Positions 42,953 through 52,983 of a DNA stretch of 64,000 bases are shown here, piece after piece (the first letter of the stretch is position 1; each line of letters begins with the position of its first letter). The translations under genes were made by a program, and so were the position numbers. Source of the stretch: Flavobacterium sp. UBA7663 (lineage in GTDB: Bacteria > Bacteroidota > Bacteroidia > Flavobacteriales > Flavobacteriaceae); the NCBI RefSeq assembly GCF_002483315.1, contig NZ_DLHR01000019.1, positions 62,001 to 126,000 on the forward strand, written 5' to 3'. The notes under the pieces were generated by a model. It was not told the origin of the DNA, did not search any database, and saw only the letters and a list, made by a program, of their open reading frames with translations.

Positions 42953-45910
42953 TTATTTATTAATAACCAATTTTTTTGTTGTTTTAGCACCTCCATTTTG
43001 AATGCTTAACATATAAATTCCGTCAGACAAATTTTCAACGTTTAATGTTTCAACGCTATTAGAAGAAATTTTAGAAATTACTTTTCTTCCTTGAACATCA
43101 AACAATTCATATGTTGTTTCACCTGTTACACTTCCAGCTAAATCAATATTGACGATACCTTTAGCTGGGTTTGGATACACTTTTAATGAATTTAAAACAG
43201 TATCATTTGAACTTAATGATGCTGTTAAAGCACATATTTCAATTGAAAAATTGGTAACCTCACCTCCGTCTCCGTTATAAGGATCACTAATTAAAAGTGT
43301 CCATGTTCCATCTGCTATCAATCCATTAAGATTACTTAAAGAATCATTTGGTGCAATATCTCCTGAAATAGCAGGAACACCAGAACATGCGGGTGCAGAT
43401 CCTGAATCAACAAATCTACAGTTAATATTATCATTATCTCCACATGGCTCTTCCAATAAAGTAATTATTGGACTTCCTAATGAAGCAGGCCCTTGTAACG
43501 TTATTGTCATATCCTGAACATAAGTATGGGTCATTTCAAATGAAACTCTTATTTCTCCAATAGTTAAGCCTCCTGATATATTTAAAGGTACACTTGCACT
43601 AGAGTTAGCTATTGTAGCTACTGTTGCATTTGAAAAATCAGTTGCAGAGAATGTATTTCCACATGATAATACTCCTGTTCTAAAAGTATTAACTGTTGCT
43701 GAGTTTGTAATTCCGATACCACATCTATTAGAAGGAATAATTCTCCAGTAATACATTGTGTCTTGTAACAAACCAGTTATTAAATAGTTAGTATTGATTG
43801 TTATTTGATTTACTACCGTTGTTGCAAAAGTTGGACTAGTAGAAACTTGCAAATTGTAATTTTCAGCATTAGAATCTAATTGCCAATTAAGATTAACTAT
43901 GGTTGATGTTCCATTAAATCCGTTGGTAGGTGATGATAAAATAACAGGTTGAAAAGTTGAATTGTAAACTTTCAATGTTCGTGTTCTTGTCTCGGTTTCT
44001 ATTCCATTACTACCAACAATACCAATATTATACTCTCCAGGAATTACTGAAGACAAGTTAGAAACGGTCATTGAAATATTACCATTAACATTCAAACTTG
44101 CTGGTGAAATAGAAAAATTCGCGCCTGCAGGTATTCCTACTGCTGAAAAATTTGTAACTCCACCTCTTGTTTTCTTAAAATTAAAATTAAATATTGCATC
44201 TTGATTGCTACATAATTCTACATTTTCAGACGTAGGAATTATTGCGAAATCGGATGTAATTCCAGTGATAATTAATGAATAATTTTGTCCATTATCAACT
44301 AAATTACCTTTGTGAGTAATTGTAATTACATAATCACCTGCCAATGGAGAATCAATTCTTACTAATTCAACATTATCTAAATTATTATCTCCCGTTCTTG
44401 TTGCGGGTAATGTTGGATTAGTACTATTTAATTTCCAAGGATAATATGTGGTTCCGTCTTTGGTAACTCTAATATCTAAATCGTTTACTAATGACCTAAA
44501 TGTATCATTAGGAGTCAATCTTTGTCCATTATTAGCTTCACCAGGAACATCGGTCCAAGTTATTGATGCAACCAAAGGATTAGTAGCTCCTCCAGATGAT
44601 TTTACTGTCATAGTAAATGATTGTCCTTGATTTAACCTTTCCTCAGAAATCCAAGAAGTTAAACCATTATTATTAATAGTCTCAGCTGCTTTTTTGGCAT
44701 TTAATAATCCCCATCCAAAAACCGGATCAGGTCCAATTTCACCCGCATCATCTGCGGTATGGCAAGCAAGACCCTTTAGGGTAGCTGATCTCATAAAACT
44801 ATTTGTAACATTCTTGTAATGTTGTTGTAATAATAATAGTGTTCCTGTTACATTTGGGGCAGACATTGATGTCCCAGACATTGCTGTGGTTGATGTATCG
44901 TTAGTACTGTTCAAAGATGTTACATTAGTTCCATTTCCTGTGATATCTGGTTTAATCCTTTTGTCGTCAGTAGGGCCTTGACTACTCCCAGAATTTATAA
45001 TAACACTTGTTAAAGAGCCGTCTGCTGCAATAGTTGCATCTTGAGCATTAGCAACTGTTAATACATTTTTGGCCACTTTGTTTCCTACAAGTTTATCAAA
45101 TCCAAATACAATTGGATCAGCATTATCATTATTGTTTCCATCATTACCAGCAGAATAAATAGGTAAATAATATTGGGATAAATATGCAATTTCATCCCAT
45201 ACCCTAGAATCTTCAACATAAGAACCAATATACCATGAAGGAAGTGGCCCTCCTGATCCTGTAACAGGAACCCCATAAGAATGATTAGAAACTAACATGC
45301 CTAAAGTTGCTTCTGATAAAGCTTCTGATTCGTCATCGGTCCAATCAAATGTTCTTGCAGTCGCTTGTGAGGCCATTCCTTTTATTGTAGAAGAACTTGC
45401 ACCCCACGGTAAAGCTATTATAGTTCCTGTAACATGAGTTGGATGTGAGCCAAATGTTGAGCCTGAGTTATCGACTGTTTCTACTCTTCCTCCAAAACCA
45501 CTATGAGATCTTCTAACAGTCCCTCCATCCCATACTCTAGCAATCATTCCTTGACCATCTAAAGATAATCCAAGTCCACCTCCTGAGTTTAAATAATTAG
45601 TACGTGTTGATCTTGCTGCTGCTATATTTTCTGTTGAATAATATACTGGAAATCCATCAGGTGTTAATTTCATTAGTTCTTGAAAGGAACCATTTTCCCC
45701 TTCAATTGTAATTGGCCATCCATTAATTGAAGCCGCTTCATAAGCTGCTTTTTTTTCAGACGCTTCCTTCTTTCTAAGATAAACTTCTAGCTCTTTGATT
45801 TTTTCTAAATCGTAATTTTTTGTGATTTTTTCAGCGTCTTCTTTAGTTTGTGAAAAAACAAAACCAGAAATAGATAATGAAAAAATAAATAGTAATCTTC
45901 TGATTTTCAT
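42953..45910 (-). CDS. Secreted S8 subtilisin-like protease with T9SS type A sorting domain
   Basis: The 985-residue protein has a signal peptide (to ~20), a pro-region, an S8 catalytic domain with Asp128 (ARVWDGG), His159 (GSHPTHVTGT) and Ser in GTSMSAPNVTGT (about 345), a fibronectin-type III module (about 655-745, WRIIPSNRCG), a proprotein-convertase P-like domain (about 750-890) and a C-terminal T9SS type A signal (VYPNPAKGIVNIDL, GIYMLSIQNGGAKTTKKLV). It is exported by the type IX system and probably digests proteins outside the cell. Confidence 0.93.
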   Translation of the reverse strand: MKIRRLLFIFSLSISGFVFSQTKEDAEKITKNYDLEKIKELEVYLRKKEASEKKAAYEAASINGWPITIEGENGSFQELMKLTPDGFPVYYSTENIAAARSTRTNYLNSGGGLGLSLDGQGMIARVWDGGTVRRSHSGFGGRVETVDNSGSTFGSHPTHVTGTIIALPWGASSSTIKGMASQATARTFDWTDDESEALSEATLGMLVSNHSYGVPVTGSGGPLPSWYIGSYVEDSRVWDEIAYLSQYYLPIYSAGNDGNNNDNADPIVFGFDKLVGNKVAKNVLTVANAQDATIAADGSLTSVIINSGSSQGPTDDKRIKPDITGNGTNVTSLNSTNDTSTTAMSGTSMSAPNVTGTLLLLQQHYKNVTNSFMRSATLKGLACHTADDAGEIGPDPVFGWGLLNAKKAAETINNNGLTSWISEERLNQGQSFTMTVKSSGGATNPLVASITWTDVPGEANNGQRLTPNDTFRSLVNDLDIRVTKDGTTYYPWKLNSTNPTLPATRTGDNNLDNVELVRIDSPLAGDYVITITHKGNLVDNGQNYSLIITGITSDFAIIPTSENVELCSNQDAIFNFNFKKTRGGVTNFSAVGIPAGANFSISPASLNVNGNISMTVSNLSSVIPGEYNIGIVGSNGIETETRTRTLKVYNSTFQPVILSSPTNGFNGTSTIVNLNWQLDSNAENYNLQVSTSPTFATTVVNQITINTNYLITGLLQDTMYYWRIIPSNRCGIGITNSATVNTFRTGVLSCGNTFSATDFSNATVATIANSSASVPLNISGGLTIGEIRVSFEMTHTYVQDMTITLQGPASLGSPIITLLEEPCGDNDNINCRFVDSGSAPACSGVPAISGDIAPNDSLSNLNGLIADGTWTLLISDPYNGDGGEVTNFSIEICALTASLSSNDTVLNSLKVYPNPAKGIVNIDLAGSVTGETTYELFDVQGRKVISKISSNSVETLNVENLSDGIYMLSIQNGGAKTTKKLVINK

Positions 45911-46044
45911 AATGTTTTGTAGCTTGGGTTAATATAATATTTACAAATATATAATTATTTCTTAAAATCACTAAATATTTATATTTATTTAATATTTGTT
46001 GAAATATTTTGAATTATAGTACATTTACGAAAAAATAGCTAGTT

Positions 46045-47484
46045 ATGGTTTTAAGCAGATTTTGGTTAGTAATATTTATATCGTCAATCTTTTTTATTGT
46101 TTTTGGATTATTTTCTTCACAATATTATTCTATTGATTATGTACTGAATGGCAAACAAGGCGAACCTCTTTTAATTGGTGAAAAGTATTTAAAAGAAGTG
46201 CCTCAATTTGTTCAAGATAGTTTACAAAAAGCGGAAGACAAAACATTCATTATTAATAAAAATGAAGCTGATGCAGACACTACCTATGTCTACAACAATC
46301 AAACCGTAAAAATCTATAGCGGAAAACAAAAAGCAGATGGTTTACTACCTATGACCAAAAGCAGTTTATTTGATTTGATTTTACCATTAATTGCTTACTT
46401 ATCTTTCTTCTGTGGGATTATGGAATTACTTATTATTTCTGGAGCTTCTGAAAGATTGGCGAAGAAATTAAGTCCGTTGTTTGCAAAAGTTTTTCCTTCA
46501 ATTCCTAAAAATCACGAATCGATTTCTTATATGACGCTAAATTTTTCTGCCAACTTCTTAGGATTAGACTCGGCTGCAACTCCTTTTGGATTAAAAGCGA
46601 TGCAAAGTTTACAAGAATTAAATCCTGATAAAGACAAGGCAAGCGATGCACAAATCATGTTCATGTGTTTGCATGCTGCTGGTTTAACATTAATTCCAAC
46701 GTCAATTATCGGTTATCGTGCGGCTGAACATGCTGCAAATCCTGCAGACGTAATGTTGCCTTGTATTATTACCTCTTTCATTGGAACTATTGCTGCTTTT
46801 ATATTAGTCGGAATCAAACAAAAAGTAAATTTCAAAAGCGCTTCATTACTAGCGGCTTTAATGGGAGTTATTGGAGCTATTGTGGGATTATTATTCTATG
46901 TAAACAGTTTAGATTTAATCGGAAAAAATTACTTTACTTCTAACCTTTCGGGATTGTTATTGATATTAATCATTGGTGGAACTTTAATCTTTTCTTTCGT
47001 TCAAGAAAAGAAATTCGTAGAACAAAAAACAACCATTTTCGACACTTTTGTAACCGGTGCCAACAACGGATTAAAAACAGGAGTTACCATTTTTCCTTAT
47101 GTGATGGGAATGTTAGTGGCTATTTCGTTATTTAGAAATAGTGGTTTGTTTGAAAACATCAGTTACGGAATTTCGTTTGTTTTTGCTCATCTTGGAGTAG
47201 CTAAAGAAATCACTGATTCGCTTCCTGTGGCGATGTTACGCCCTTTTAGTTCTGGTGGATCACGAGGATTTATGATTGATGCGATGAAACAATTTGGACC
47301 TGATTCCTTAACAGGAAGGCTAAGCTGTATTTTCCAATGCAGTGCGGAAACAACTTTCTATGTTATTGCCGTTTATTTTGGAAGTATCAATGTAAAAAAC
47401 ACTCGTTATACCTTAGGAATGATGCTTTTAGTGGATTTAATTTGTGTGATTACAGCGATTTTTGTGGCGAGTTGGTTTTTTTAA
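46045..47484 (+). CDS. Nucleoside-recognition (SpmA/SpmB-like) membrane protein
   Basis: The 479-residue protein has a first membrane helix, an extracytoplasmic loop of about 75 residues, then two Gate-like repeats: SFFCGIMELLIISGASERLAKKLSP in the SpmA-like half and ATTFDTFVTGANN-type TIFDTFVTGANNGLKTGVTI in the SpmB-like half, with FSGAETTFYVIAVYFG near the end as QCSAETTFYVIAVYFGS. SpmA and SpmB are fused here, which is usual in Bacteroidota. The transported or sensed compound is unknown. A small membrane protein follows 53 bases later. Confidence 0.82.
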   Translation: MVLSRFWLVIFISSIFFIVFGLFSSQYYSIDYVLNGKQGEPLLIGEKYLKEVPQFVQDSLQKAEDKTFIINKNEADADTTYVYNNQTVKIYSGKQKADGLLPMTKSSLFDLILPLIAYLSFFCGIMELLIISGASERLAKKLSPLFAKVFPSIPKNHESISYMTLNFSANFLGLDSAATPFGLKAMQSLQELNPDKDKASDAQIMFMCLHAAGLTLIPTSIIGYRAAEHAANPADVMLPCIITSFIGTIAAFILVGIKQKVNFKSASLLAALMGVIGAIVGLLFYVNSLDLIGKNYFTSNLSGLLLILIIGGTLIFSFVQEKKFVEQKTTIFDTFVTGANNGLKTGVTIFPYVMGMLVAISLFRNSGLFENISYGISFVFAHLGVAKEITDSLPVAMLRPFSSGGSRGFMIDAMKQFGPDSLTGRLSCIFQCSAETTFYVIAVYFGSINVKNTRYTLGMMLLVDLICVITAIFVASWFF

Positions 47485-47537
47485 CTTGTTAAATTACAGC
47501 AAGGTTTCCAAAATCTTTTAGGTAAAATAAATTAAAA

Positions 47538-47741
47538 ATGAGTTTTTTTGAAGAATTAATTATTGATTTAGGACGTGAAGGTATGTACTTCTTTTTTAAA
47601 AGATTGGGCATGTTGGCTAAATGGCTTTGTTATTCAGGAAAAAAACCATTCACCGAAATTAAGAATGAAAATTGGAATACCAGAATAGGCTTCGTTTTAT
47701 TTTTAATTATAGTTGGGATAATAATTTATATTGTAAATTAA
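47538..47741 (+). CDS. Small membrane protein, unknown function
   Basis: The 67-residue protein has a first half with aromatic and basic residues (MYFFFKRLGMLAKWLCYSGKK) and a C-terminal membrane helix (IGFVLFLIIVGIIIYIVN). It has no recognised family. It lies 53 bases after the SpmA/SpmB-like gene and could be its partner. Codon usage and position look real, but there is no motif to confirm it. Confidence 0.6.
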   Translation: MSFFEELIIDLGREGMYFFFKRLGMLAKWLCYSGKKPFTEIKNENWNTRIGFVLFLIIVGIIIYIVN

Positions 47742-47816
47742 TTCCTCAAAGTTTTAAAAACCTTGCAGGTTAGAAAAACAAAAATCCGTAACTTTACCTT
47801 TCAAAACTTACACAAA

Positions 47817-49418
47817 ATGGACTTTTTATATCAAGACCCGTATCCTATTCTAAAAGACGATACACACTACAAAAAATTAACTTCTGACTATGTAAAAGTA
47901 GAACAACTTGGCGATAGAGAAATCTTAGTGGTGGATCCAAAAGGATTAGAATTATTAGCGCAAGAAGCTATGGACGACGTTTCGTTTATGTTGCGTTCGG
48001 CACATTTACAAAAACTAAGAAACATTATCGAAGACCCAGAAGCAACAGACAACGATCGTTTTGTGGCTTATAACTTATTGCAAAATGCCGCAGTAGCTGT
48101 AGAAGGTCAATTGCCTTCTTGTCAAGATACTGGAACTGCGATTGTGGTTGCCAAAAAAGGTGAAAACGTTTACACAGGCGTGGAAGATGGTGAATGGTTA
48201 TCAAAAGGAATTTACAATACGTACCAAAATAAAAATCTTCGTTACTCGCAAATTGTTCCGATTTCGATGTTTGAAGAGAAAAACTCAGGTTCTAACTTAC
48301 CAGCTCAAATTGATATTTATGCGAAAAAAGGAAATTCGTATGAATTCTTATTTTTAACAAAAGGTGGTGGTTCGGCAAACAAAACGTTTTTATATCAAAA
48401 GACAAAATCGTTGTTGAATGAAAAATCATTAGACGAATTTGTTCGTGAGCGCATTATGGATTTAGGAACAGCGGCTTGTCCTCCGTATCACTTAGCTATC
48501 GTTATCGGTGGAACTTCTGCAGAAGCGAATTTAGCAGCCGTGAAAAAAGCTTCAGCTGGATATTATGACAATCTTCCAACTTCTGGAAACATGTCGGGTC
48601 AAGCATTTCGCGATTTAGAATGGGAAAAAAGAGTACAAATTATTTGTCAAGAAAGTCAAATTGGAGCACAATTTGGTGGAAAATATTTAACGCATGATGT
48701 TCGTGTCATTCGTTTGCCTCGTCATGCTGCCTCTTGCCCTGTTGGAATGGGCGTTTCTTGTTCAGCTGATAGAAATATAAAAGGAAAAATCACGAAAGAT
48801 GGGATTTTCTTAGAACAATTAGAAACCAATCCAGGTCAGTTTTTACCAACAACAGCTCCTCATTTAGAGCCTGCAGTTGAAGTTGATTTGAACAAACCAA
48901 TGCCAGAAATTTTAGCAGAGTTATCAAAATACCCAATCAAAACACGTTTAAAATTAAACGGAACGTTGATTGTGGCTCGTGATATTGCACATGCAAAAAT
49001 CAAAGAATTATTAGACGCTGGAAAACCAATGCCAGAGTATTTCAAAAATCATCCTGTATATTATGCAGGTCCAGCAAAAACTCCAGACGGAATGCCATCA
49101 GGAAGTTTTGGACCCACAACCGCAGGAAGAATGGACGTTTATGTAGACGAATTCCAAGCCGCTGGCGGAAGCATGATTATGTTAGCGAAAGGAAATCGTT
49201 CAAAACAAGTAATGGACGCTTGTAAGAAATACGGAGGATTCTATTTAGGTTCGATTGGTGGTCCTGCTGCGATTTTAGCAAAAGAAAACATCTTATCAGT
49301 AGAAGTAGTAGACTTTGAAGAATTAGGCATGGAAGCCGTTCGTAAAATTACCGTAAAAGATTTCCCTGCGTTTATTATAACTGATGATAAAGGGAATGAT
49401 TTTTTTATGAATCTTTAG
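47817..49418 (+). CDS. Class I fumarate hydratase (iron-sulfur type)
   Basis: I use ATG 47817 ([15 protein letters not shown]); the frame upstream includes a TAACTTTA -7-like element. The 533-residue protein matches class I fumarases: [17 protein letters not shown] and [19 protein letters not shown] carry cluster cysteines, and the C-terminal half has [21 protein letters not shown]. It interconverts fumarate and malate using a [4Fe-4S] cluster, in the TCA cycle. It is single-copy here, with a terminator after. Confidence 0.95.
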   Translation: MDFLYQDPYPILKDDTHYKKLTSDYVKVEQLGDREILVVDPKGLELLAQEAMDDVSFMLRSAHLQKLRNIIEDPEATDNDRFVAYNLLQNAAVAVEGQLPSCQDTGTAIVVAKKGENVYTGVEDGEWLSKGIYNTYQNKNLRYSQIVPISMFEEKNSGSNLPAQIDIYAKKGNSYEFLFLTKGGGSANKTFLYQKTKSLLNEKSLDEFVRERIMDLGTAACPPYHLAIVIGGTSAEANLAAVKKASAGYYDNLPTSGNMSGQAFRDLEWEKRVQIICQESQIGAQFGGKYLTHDVRVIRLPRHAASCPVGMGVSCSADRNIKGKITKDGIFLEQLETNPGQFLPTTAPHLEPAVEVDLNKPMPEILAELSKYPIKTRLKLNGTLIVARDIAHAKIKELLDAGKPMPEYFKNHPVYYAGPAKTPDGMPSGSFGPTTAGRMDVYVDEFQAAGGSMIMLAKGNRSKQVMDACKKYGGFYLGSIGGPAAILAKENILSVEVVDFEELGMEAVRKITVKDFPAFIITDDKGNDFFMNL

Positions 49419-49454
49419 TCTTAGAAAAAAGAGAATAGAATATAGAAAATAGAC

Positions 49455-49487
49455 AAACCTGTGAGTTGAAAGACTTGCGGGTTTTTT
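49455..49487 (+). terminator. Terminator after fumarase
   Basis: AAACCTGTGAGT (49455-49466) can pair with ACTTGCGGGTTT (49473-49484) with three G-U pairs, followed by T residues. Confidence 0.6.
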
Positions 49488-49489
49488 AT

Positions 49490-50203
49490 TTAAGAACCAT
49501 TGACAAAAACATCAAAACATTCAATTTTGGTTAAATTTATTTTCAATTTAAAAAAACAAGGTCCACCATCATGAACAGTTCCTATAAAATATTTGAATGA
49601 CTCTTTAGCTATTCCTGAGCATGCGCAATTAACCCAAACTTCTATCTCTCCATTACTATTTTTTGTTGCAATACATTGTTTTGAATAATCATCGGCATTT
49701 TGTTTACCTTCAAAATTTTCTGTTTTATTCATGCAAATTGGTAAAATAGAATCTATTTTAAGCAAATCATTTTCTGTTAACTCATAAGGAATAGCAGTTT
49801 CGTTAAAACGATTATACTCTTTTGATTTATCAAATGTAAAAGTTGTATATGTTGGGAATTTTTTAAAATCGATTTTTATATTCGACTTAATTTTTGAATT
49901 TATGATTTCATATTTTTCATACTCTTGGTTAGATTCAATAAAGTTATTCTTTATAAGGCCATTAAAATTAAAGTCGCCATAACAAACAAGAGTATCATTT
50001 AGCAACTTAAAGTTACCTTCTAAAGTTTCATTTTTAATTGAATCAAATTCATAAATTCTTTTCATAATGTATGTGCTGTCATTATAAAGTCTGAAATCTA
50101 TCTTCAAACCAAAAGACTTTATTTCAGCTTGTACTAATTCTGTTTTTTGTTTACAACTAAACAAAAAAAGAGTAAAAAAGAAGATGCTAAAAAATCTAAT
50201 CAT
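49490..50203 (-). CDS. Lipoprotein of unknown function
   Basis: The 237-residue protein has a lipoprotein signal (FFTLFLFSCKQK, Cys17) and a mature part with no recognised family. It contains a conserved-looking C-terminal part with CACSG and GGPCFFKLKINL, two cysteine groups that could pair. It is convergent with fumarase and separated from rlmI by a stretch of repeat remnants. Confidence 0.6.
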   Translation of the reverse strand: MIRFFSIFFFTLFLFSCKQKTELVQAEIKSFGLKIDFRLYNDSTYIMKRIYEFDSIKNETLEGNFKLLNDTLVCYGDFNFNGLIKNNFIESNQEYEKYEIINSKIKSNIKIDFKKFPTYTTFTFDKSKEYNRFNETAIPYELTENDLLKIDSILPICMNKTENFEGKQNADDYSKQCIATKNSNGEIEVWVNCACSGIAKESFKYFIGTVHDGGPCFFKLKINLTKIECFDVFVNGS

Positions 50204-50232
50204 AAATAAAAGTTTTAAACTGATTCTATGAG

Positions 50233-50294
50233 ATTCCTTCGGAATGACAAACTATGCGAGAAATACTGAATACTTCAAACTGAACACTGAACAC
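50233..50294. repeat. Remnants of intergenic repeats
   Basis: The hairpin ATTCC-TTC-GGAAT (50233-50245) and the tandem TGAACAC-TGAACAC (50281-50294) lie in the spacer before rlmI. Both look like pieces of dispersed Flavobacteriia repeats. Confidence 0.4.
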
Positions 50295-50302
50295 TTTCAA
50301 AC

Positions 50303-51469
50303 CTACTCCACAAACAACACCAATCCTTTTAAATAATGCCCTTCTGGATGGTAAATGTTGGTTGGATGATCGGGTCCTTGTTCTAATTTGTGTAATACTC
50401 TGATGTTTCTTCCGGTTTCTATGGCTGCTGCGGCAACGGTGTTGTAAAACAAAACATCGTCAATAACTTGTGAACATGAAAACGTGAATAAAATTCCGTT
50501 AGGTGCTAAGGCTTTTAAACCTGCAATGTTTAAACGTTTGTAAGCTTGTGTTGCGGTGTGTTTGCTTTTGATGCTTTTCGCGAAAGCGGGTGGATCCAAA
50601 ACAATGACATCGTATTGTTGCGTGTGCTCTTTCATGAAGTTGAATACATCATCCGCAACTGCTTTGTGATTGGCGTTAGGAAAATTTAATTCCATATTAC
50701 TTGCTGCTAAATCTACCGCTTTTTGAGAAATATCTACCGAAGTAACCAATTCTGCACCAGCACTCATCGCGTAAATTGAAAATCCGCCTGTGTAACAAAA
50801 CGTATTTAATACTTTTTTACCTTTTGAGAATTCGCCTAATAATTTTCGGTTTTCGCGTTGGTCTAAGAAGAAACCTGTTTTTTGTCCTTCTACCCAATTT
50901 ACTGAAAACAAAATGTTGTTCTCTTTGGCAACTGCTTGTGCTTTATTTCCGAATAAAAAATAATCAGTTCCTGTATTCGGTAAAGTTCCTGAACTTTTGC
51001 AATAAATGGTTTCACAATACTCCGAAAAATTGGATTTTATAGCTTCTGCAATTTGCTCCATTTGAAGAAAAACTCCTGTCGAATGCGCTTGTATTACCCA
51101 GTTTTTATCGTAATAATCAATAATTAATCCTGAAATTCCATCACCTTCTCCGTGAATTACTCGGAACGCATTGGTAATTTCAAAATCTAATAATTGAGTA
51201 CGTAAATACCAAGCTGATTGTAGTTTGGCTACCCAAAAATTCTCAGAAAAAGTTTCATCACCAAACGTCAAAATACGAACCACAATACTTCCTTTATCGC
51301 TGAAATATCCAGTTCCTAAATGATTGTTTTTCGAATCGACTACATCCACCATTTCGCCATCGTTTATTTCGCGACTCACGCCATAAACCGCACCACTGAA
51401 AATCCAAGGGTGACGACGTTGAATAGATTTTTCTTTACCTGATTTTAGAATTACTTTTGGTAAGCTCAT
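50303..51469 (-). CDS. rlmI: 23S rRNA (cytosine-5) methyltransferase, RlmI-like
   Basis: The 388-residue protein has an N-terminal PUA domain (about 1-80), a linker, and a Rossmann methyltransferase domain with VLNTFCYTGGFSIYAMSAGA and VLDPPAFAKSIKSKH. The family includes RlmI (m5C1962 of 23S rRNA) and RlmO. It uses S-adenosylmethionine. It is downstream of scoB across a palindromic repeat. Confidence 0.85.
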   Translation of the reverse strand: MSLPKVILKSGKEKSIQRRHPWIFSGAVYGVSREINDGEMVDVVDSKNNHLGTGYFSDKGSIVVRILTFGDETFSENFWVAKLQSAWYLRTQLLDFEITNAFRVIHGEGDGISGLIIDYYDKNWVIQAHSTGVFLQMEQIAEAIKSNFSEYCETIYCKSSGTLPNTGTDYFLFGNKAQAVAKENNILFSVNWVEGQKTGFFLDQRENRKLLGEFSKGKKVLNTFCYTGGFSIYAMSAGAELVTSVDISQKAVDLAASNMELNFPNANHKAVADDVFNFMKEHTQQYDVIVLDPPAFAKSIKSKHTATQAYKRLNIAGLKALAPNGILFTFSCSQVIDDVLFYNTVAAAAIETGRNIRVLHKLEQGPDHPTNIYHPEGHYLKGLVLFVE

Positions 51470-51485
51470 TTTCTTGAAAAAATTA

Positions 51486-51582
51486 CCGCGGATTCGCAGA
51501 TTATTATTTATTTTTAGGCGGTTTCTTTATTGAAAAAAACGCAGATTCACAGATGTTTAAAATTGTAATCTGTGAATCTGCG
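51486..51582. repeat. Palindromic repeat cluster between rlmI and scoB
   Basis: CGCAGATTCACAGAT (51540-51554) and ATCTGTGAATCTGCG (51568-51582) are exact 15-base reverse complements. A further imperfect copy (CCGCGGATTCGCAGATTA) starts at 51486. The repeat gives an apparent minus-strand frame at 51504-51791 that is not a gene. Confidence 0.75.
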
Positions 51583-51601
51583 GTGAAATTAAAATTTAAT
51601 A

Positions 51602-52261
51602 TTAATCGATTTTCATTTCTGGAATTTCTCCTTCGATGATTAAATCGGCTTCTGTTGCTTTGATGATATCTTCTACTGAAACGCCTGGCGCTCTTTCTAA
51701 TAATTTGAAACCTTTTGGAGTGATTTCTAAAACCGCTAATTCCGTCACGACTTTTTTCACACAACCCACTCCAGTTAATGGAAGCGTACATTTTTTCAAG
51801 ATTTTCGATTCTCCAGCTTTATTAACGTGCATCATTGCCACGATAATATTTTCTGCCGAAGCTACTAAATCCATTGCGCCACCCATTCCTTTTACCATTT
51901 TTCCTGGAATTTTCCAGTTGGCAATGTCACCGTTTTCGGAAACTTCCATCGCACCTAAAATAGTTAAATCTACTTTTTGCGCACGAATCATTCCGAAACT
52001 AAACGCAGAATCAAAGAAACTTGCTCCTGGCAAAGTGGTAATCGTTTGTTTTCCTGCGTTGATGATATCAGCATCTTCTTCTCCTTCAAAAGGAAATGGA
52101 CCCATACCTAAAACGCCATTTTCCGATTGAAATTCTACTGAAATATCCGTACGAACATAATTGGCAACCAAAGTCGGAATTCCGATTCCTAAGTTTACAT
52201 AGTAACCGTCTTTTACTTCTTGTGCTATTCTTTTTGCGATTTGATTTTTATCTAATGCCAT
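51602..52261 (-). CDS. scoB: 3-oxoacid CoA-transferase subunit B
   Basis: The 219-residue subunit has the catalytic Glu47 in VEFQSENGVLGMGPFP, and GIGIPTLVANYV near the N-terminus. With ScoA it transfers CoA from succinyl-CoA to acetoacetate or similar 3-oxoacids. It follows scoA after 2 bases. Confidence 0.93.
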   Translation of the reverse strand: MALDKNQIAKRIAQEVKDGYYVNLGIGIPTLVANYVRTDISVEFQSENGVLGMGPFPFEGEEDADIINAGKQTITTLPGASFFDSAFSFGMIRAQKVDLTILGAMEVSENGDIANWKIPGKMVKGMGGAMDLVASAENIIVAMMHVNKAGESKILKKCTLPLTGVGCVKKVVTELAVLEITPKGFKLLERAPGVSVEDIIKATEADLIIEGEIPEMKID

Positions 52262-52263
52262 GA

Positions 52264-52965
52264 TTAACTTCTTTGTCTAACAGTTCTTTGCTCAATTCTT
52301 TTTTCAAACTTCTCTCCTTGGAAAATACGGTTGACCATAATTCCAGGAATGTGAATTTCGTTAGGATTTAAAGTTCCTGCTGGTACTAATTCTTCTACCT
52401 CAGCAATAGTAATTTTTGCAGCACCTGCCATACAAGCGTTGAAATTACGAGCTGTTCCTTTGAAAATAAGGTTTCCTGCTTCGTCACCTTTCCATGCTTT
52501 TACGATAGAAAAATCAGCTTTGTAAGCCAATTCCATTACGTGCATTTTTCCGTTGAATTCGCGTGTTTCTTTTCCTTCAGCAACTTCAGTTCCGAAACCT
52601 GCTGGCGTAAAGAAAGCTGGAATTCCGGCTTGAGCAGCACGACATTTTTCAGCTAAAGTTCCTTGTGGAGTTAATTCAACATCTAATTCTCCTGAAAGCA
52701 TTTGACGTTCGAATTCGGCATTTTCTCCTACATAAGAAGAAATCATTTTTTTAATTTGACGCTTCTGTAAAAGTAATCCTAATCCGAAATCATCTACACC
52801 TGCATTGTTTGAAATACAAGTTAAATTGGTTACATTTTTATTTACTAATTCAGCAATACTGTTTTCGGGAATACCACAAAGACCAAAACCGCCTAACATG
52901 ATGGTTTGTCCGTCTTGAATTCCTTCCAACGCTTCTTTAACGTTATTAACTTTTCTAGAAATCAT
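52264..52965 (-). CDS. scoA: 3-oxoacid CoA-transferase subunit A
   Basis: The 233-residue subunit has the oxyanion-hole motif [18 protein letters not shown] and the block [15 protein letters not shown]. It forms the heterodimer or heterotetramer with ScoB, encoded 2 bases downstream. It follows the PBP1A gene after 18 bases. Confidence 0.93.
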   Translation of the reverse strand: MISRKVNNVKEALEGIQDGQTIMLGGFGLCGIPENSIAELVNKNVTNLTCISNNAGVDDFGLGLLLQKRQIKKMISSYVGENAEFERQMLSGELDVELTPQGTLAEKCRAAQAGIPAFFTPAGFGTEVAEGKETREFNGKMHVMELAYKADFSIVKAWKGDEAGNLIFKGTARNFNACMAGAAKITIAEVEELVPAGTLNPNEIHIPGIMVNRIFQGEKFEKRIEQRTVRQRS

Positions 52966-52983
52966 ATTTTGGTTTGTTGTTGT

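Noticed and set aside
51504..51791. A 95-codon minus-strand frame near scoB
   Set aside because: It overlaps scoB in another frame and starts within the palindromic repeat cluster; the product is Arg/Asn-rich and has no family features.
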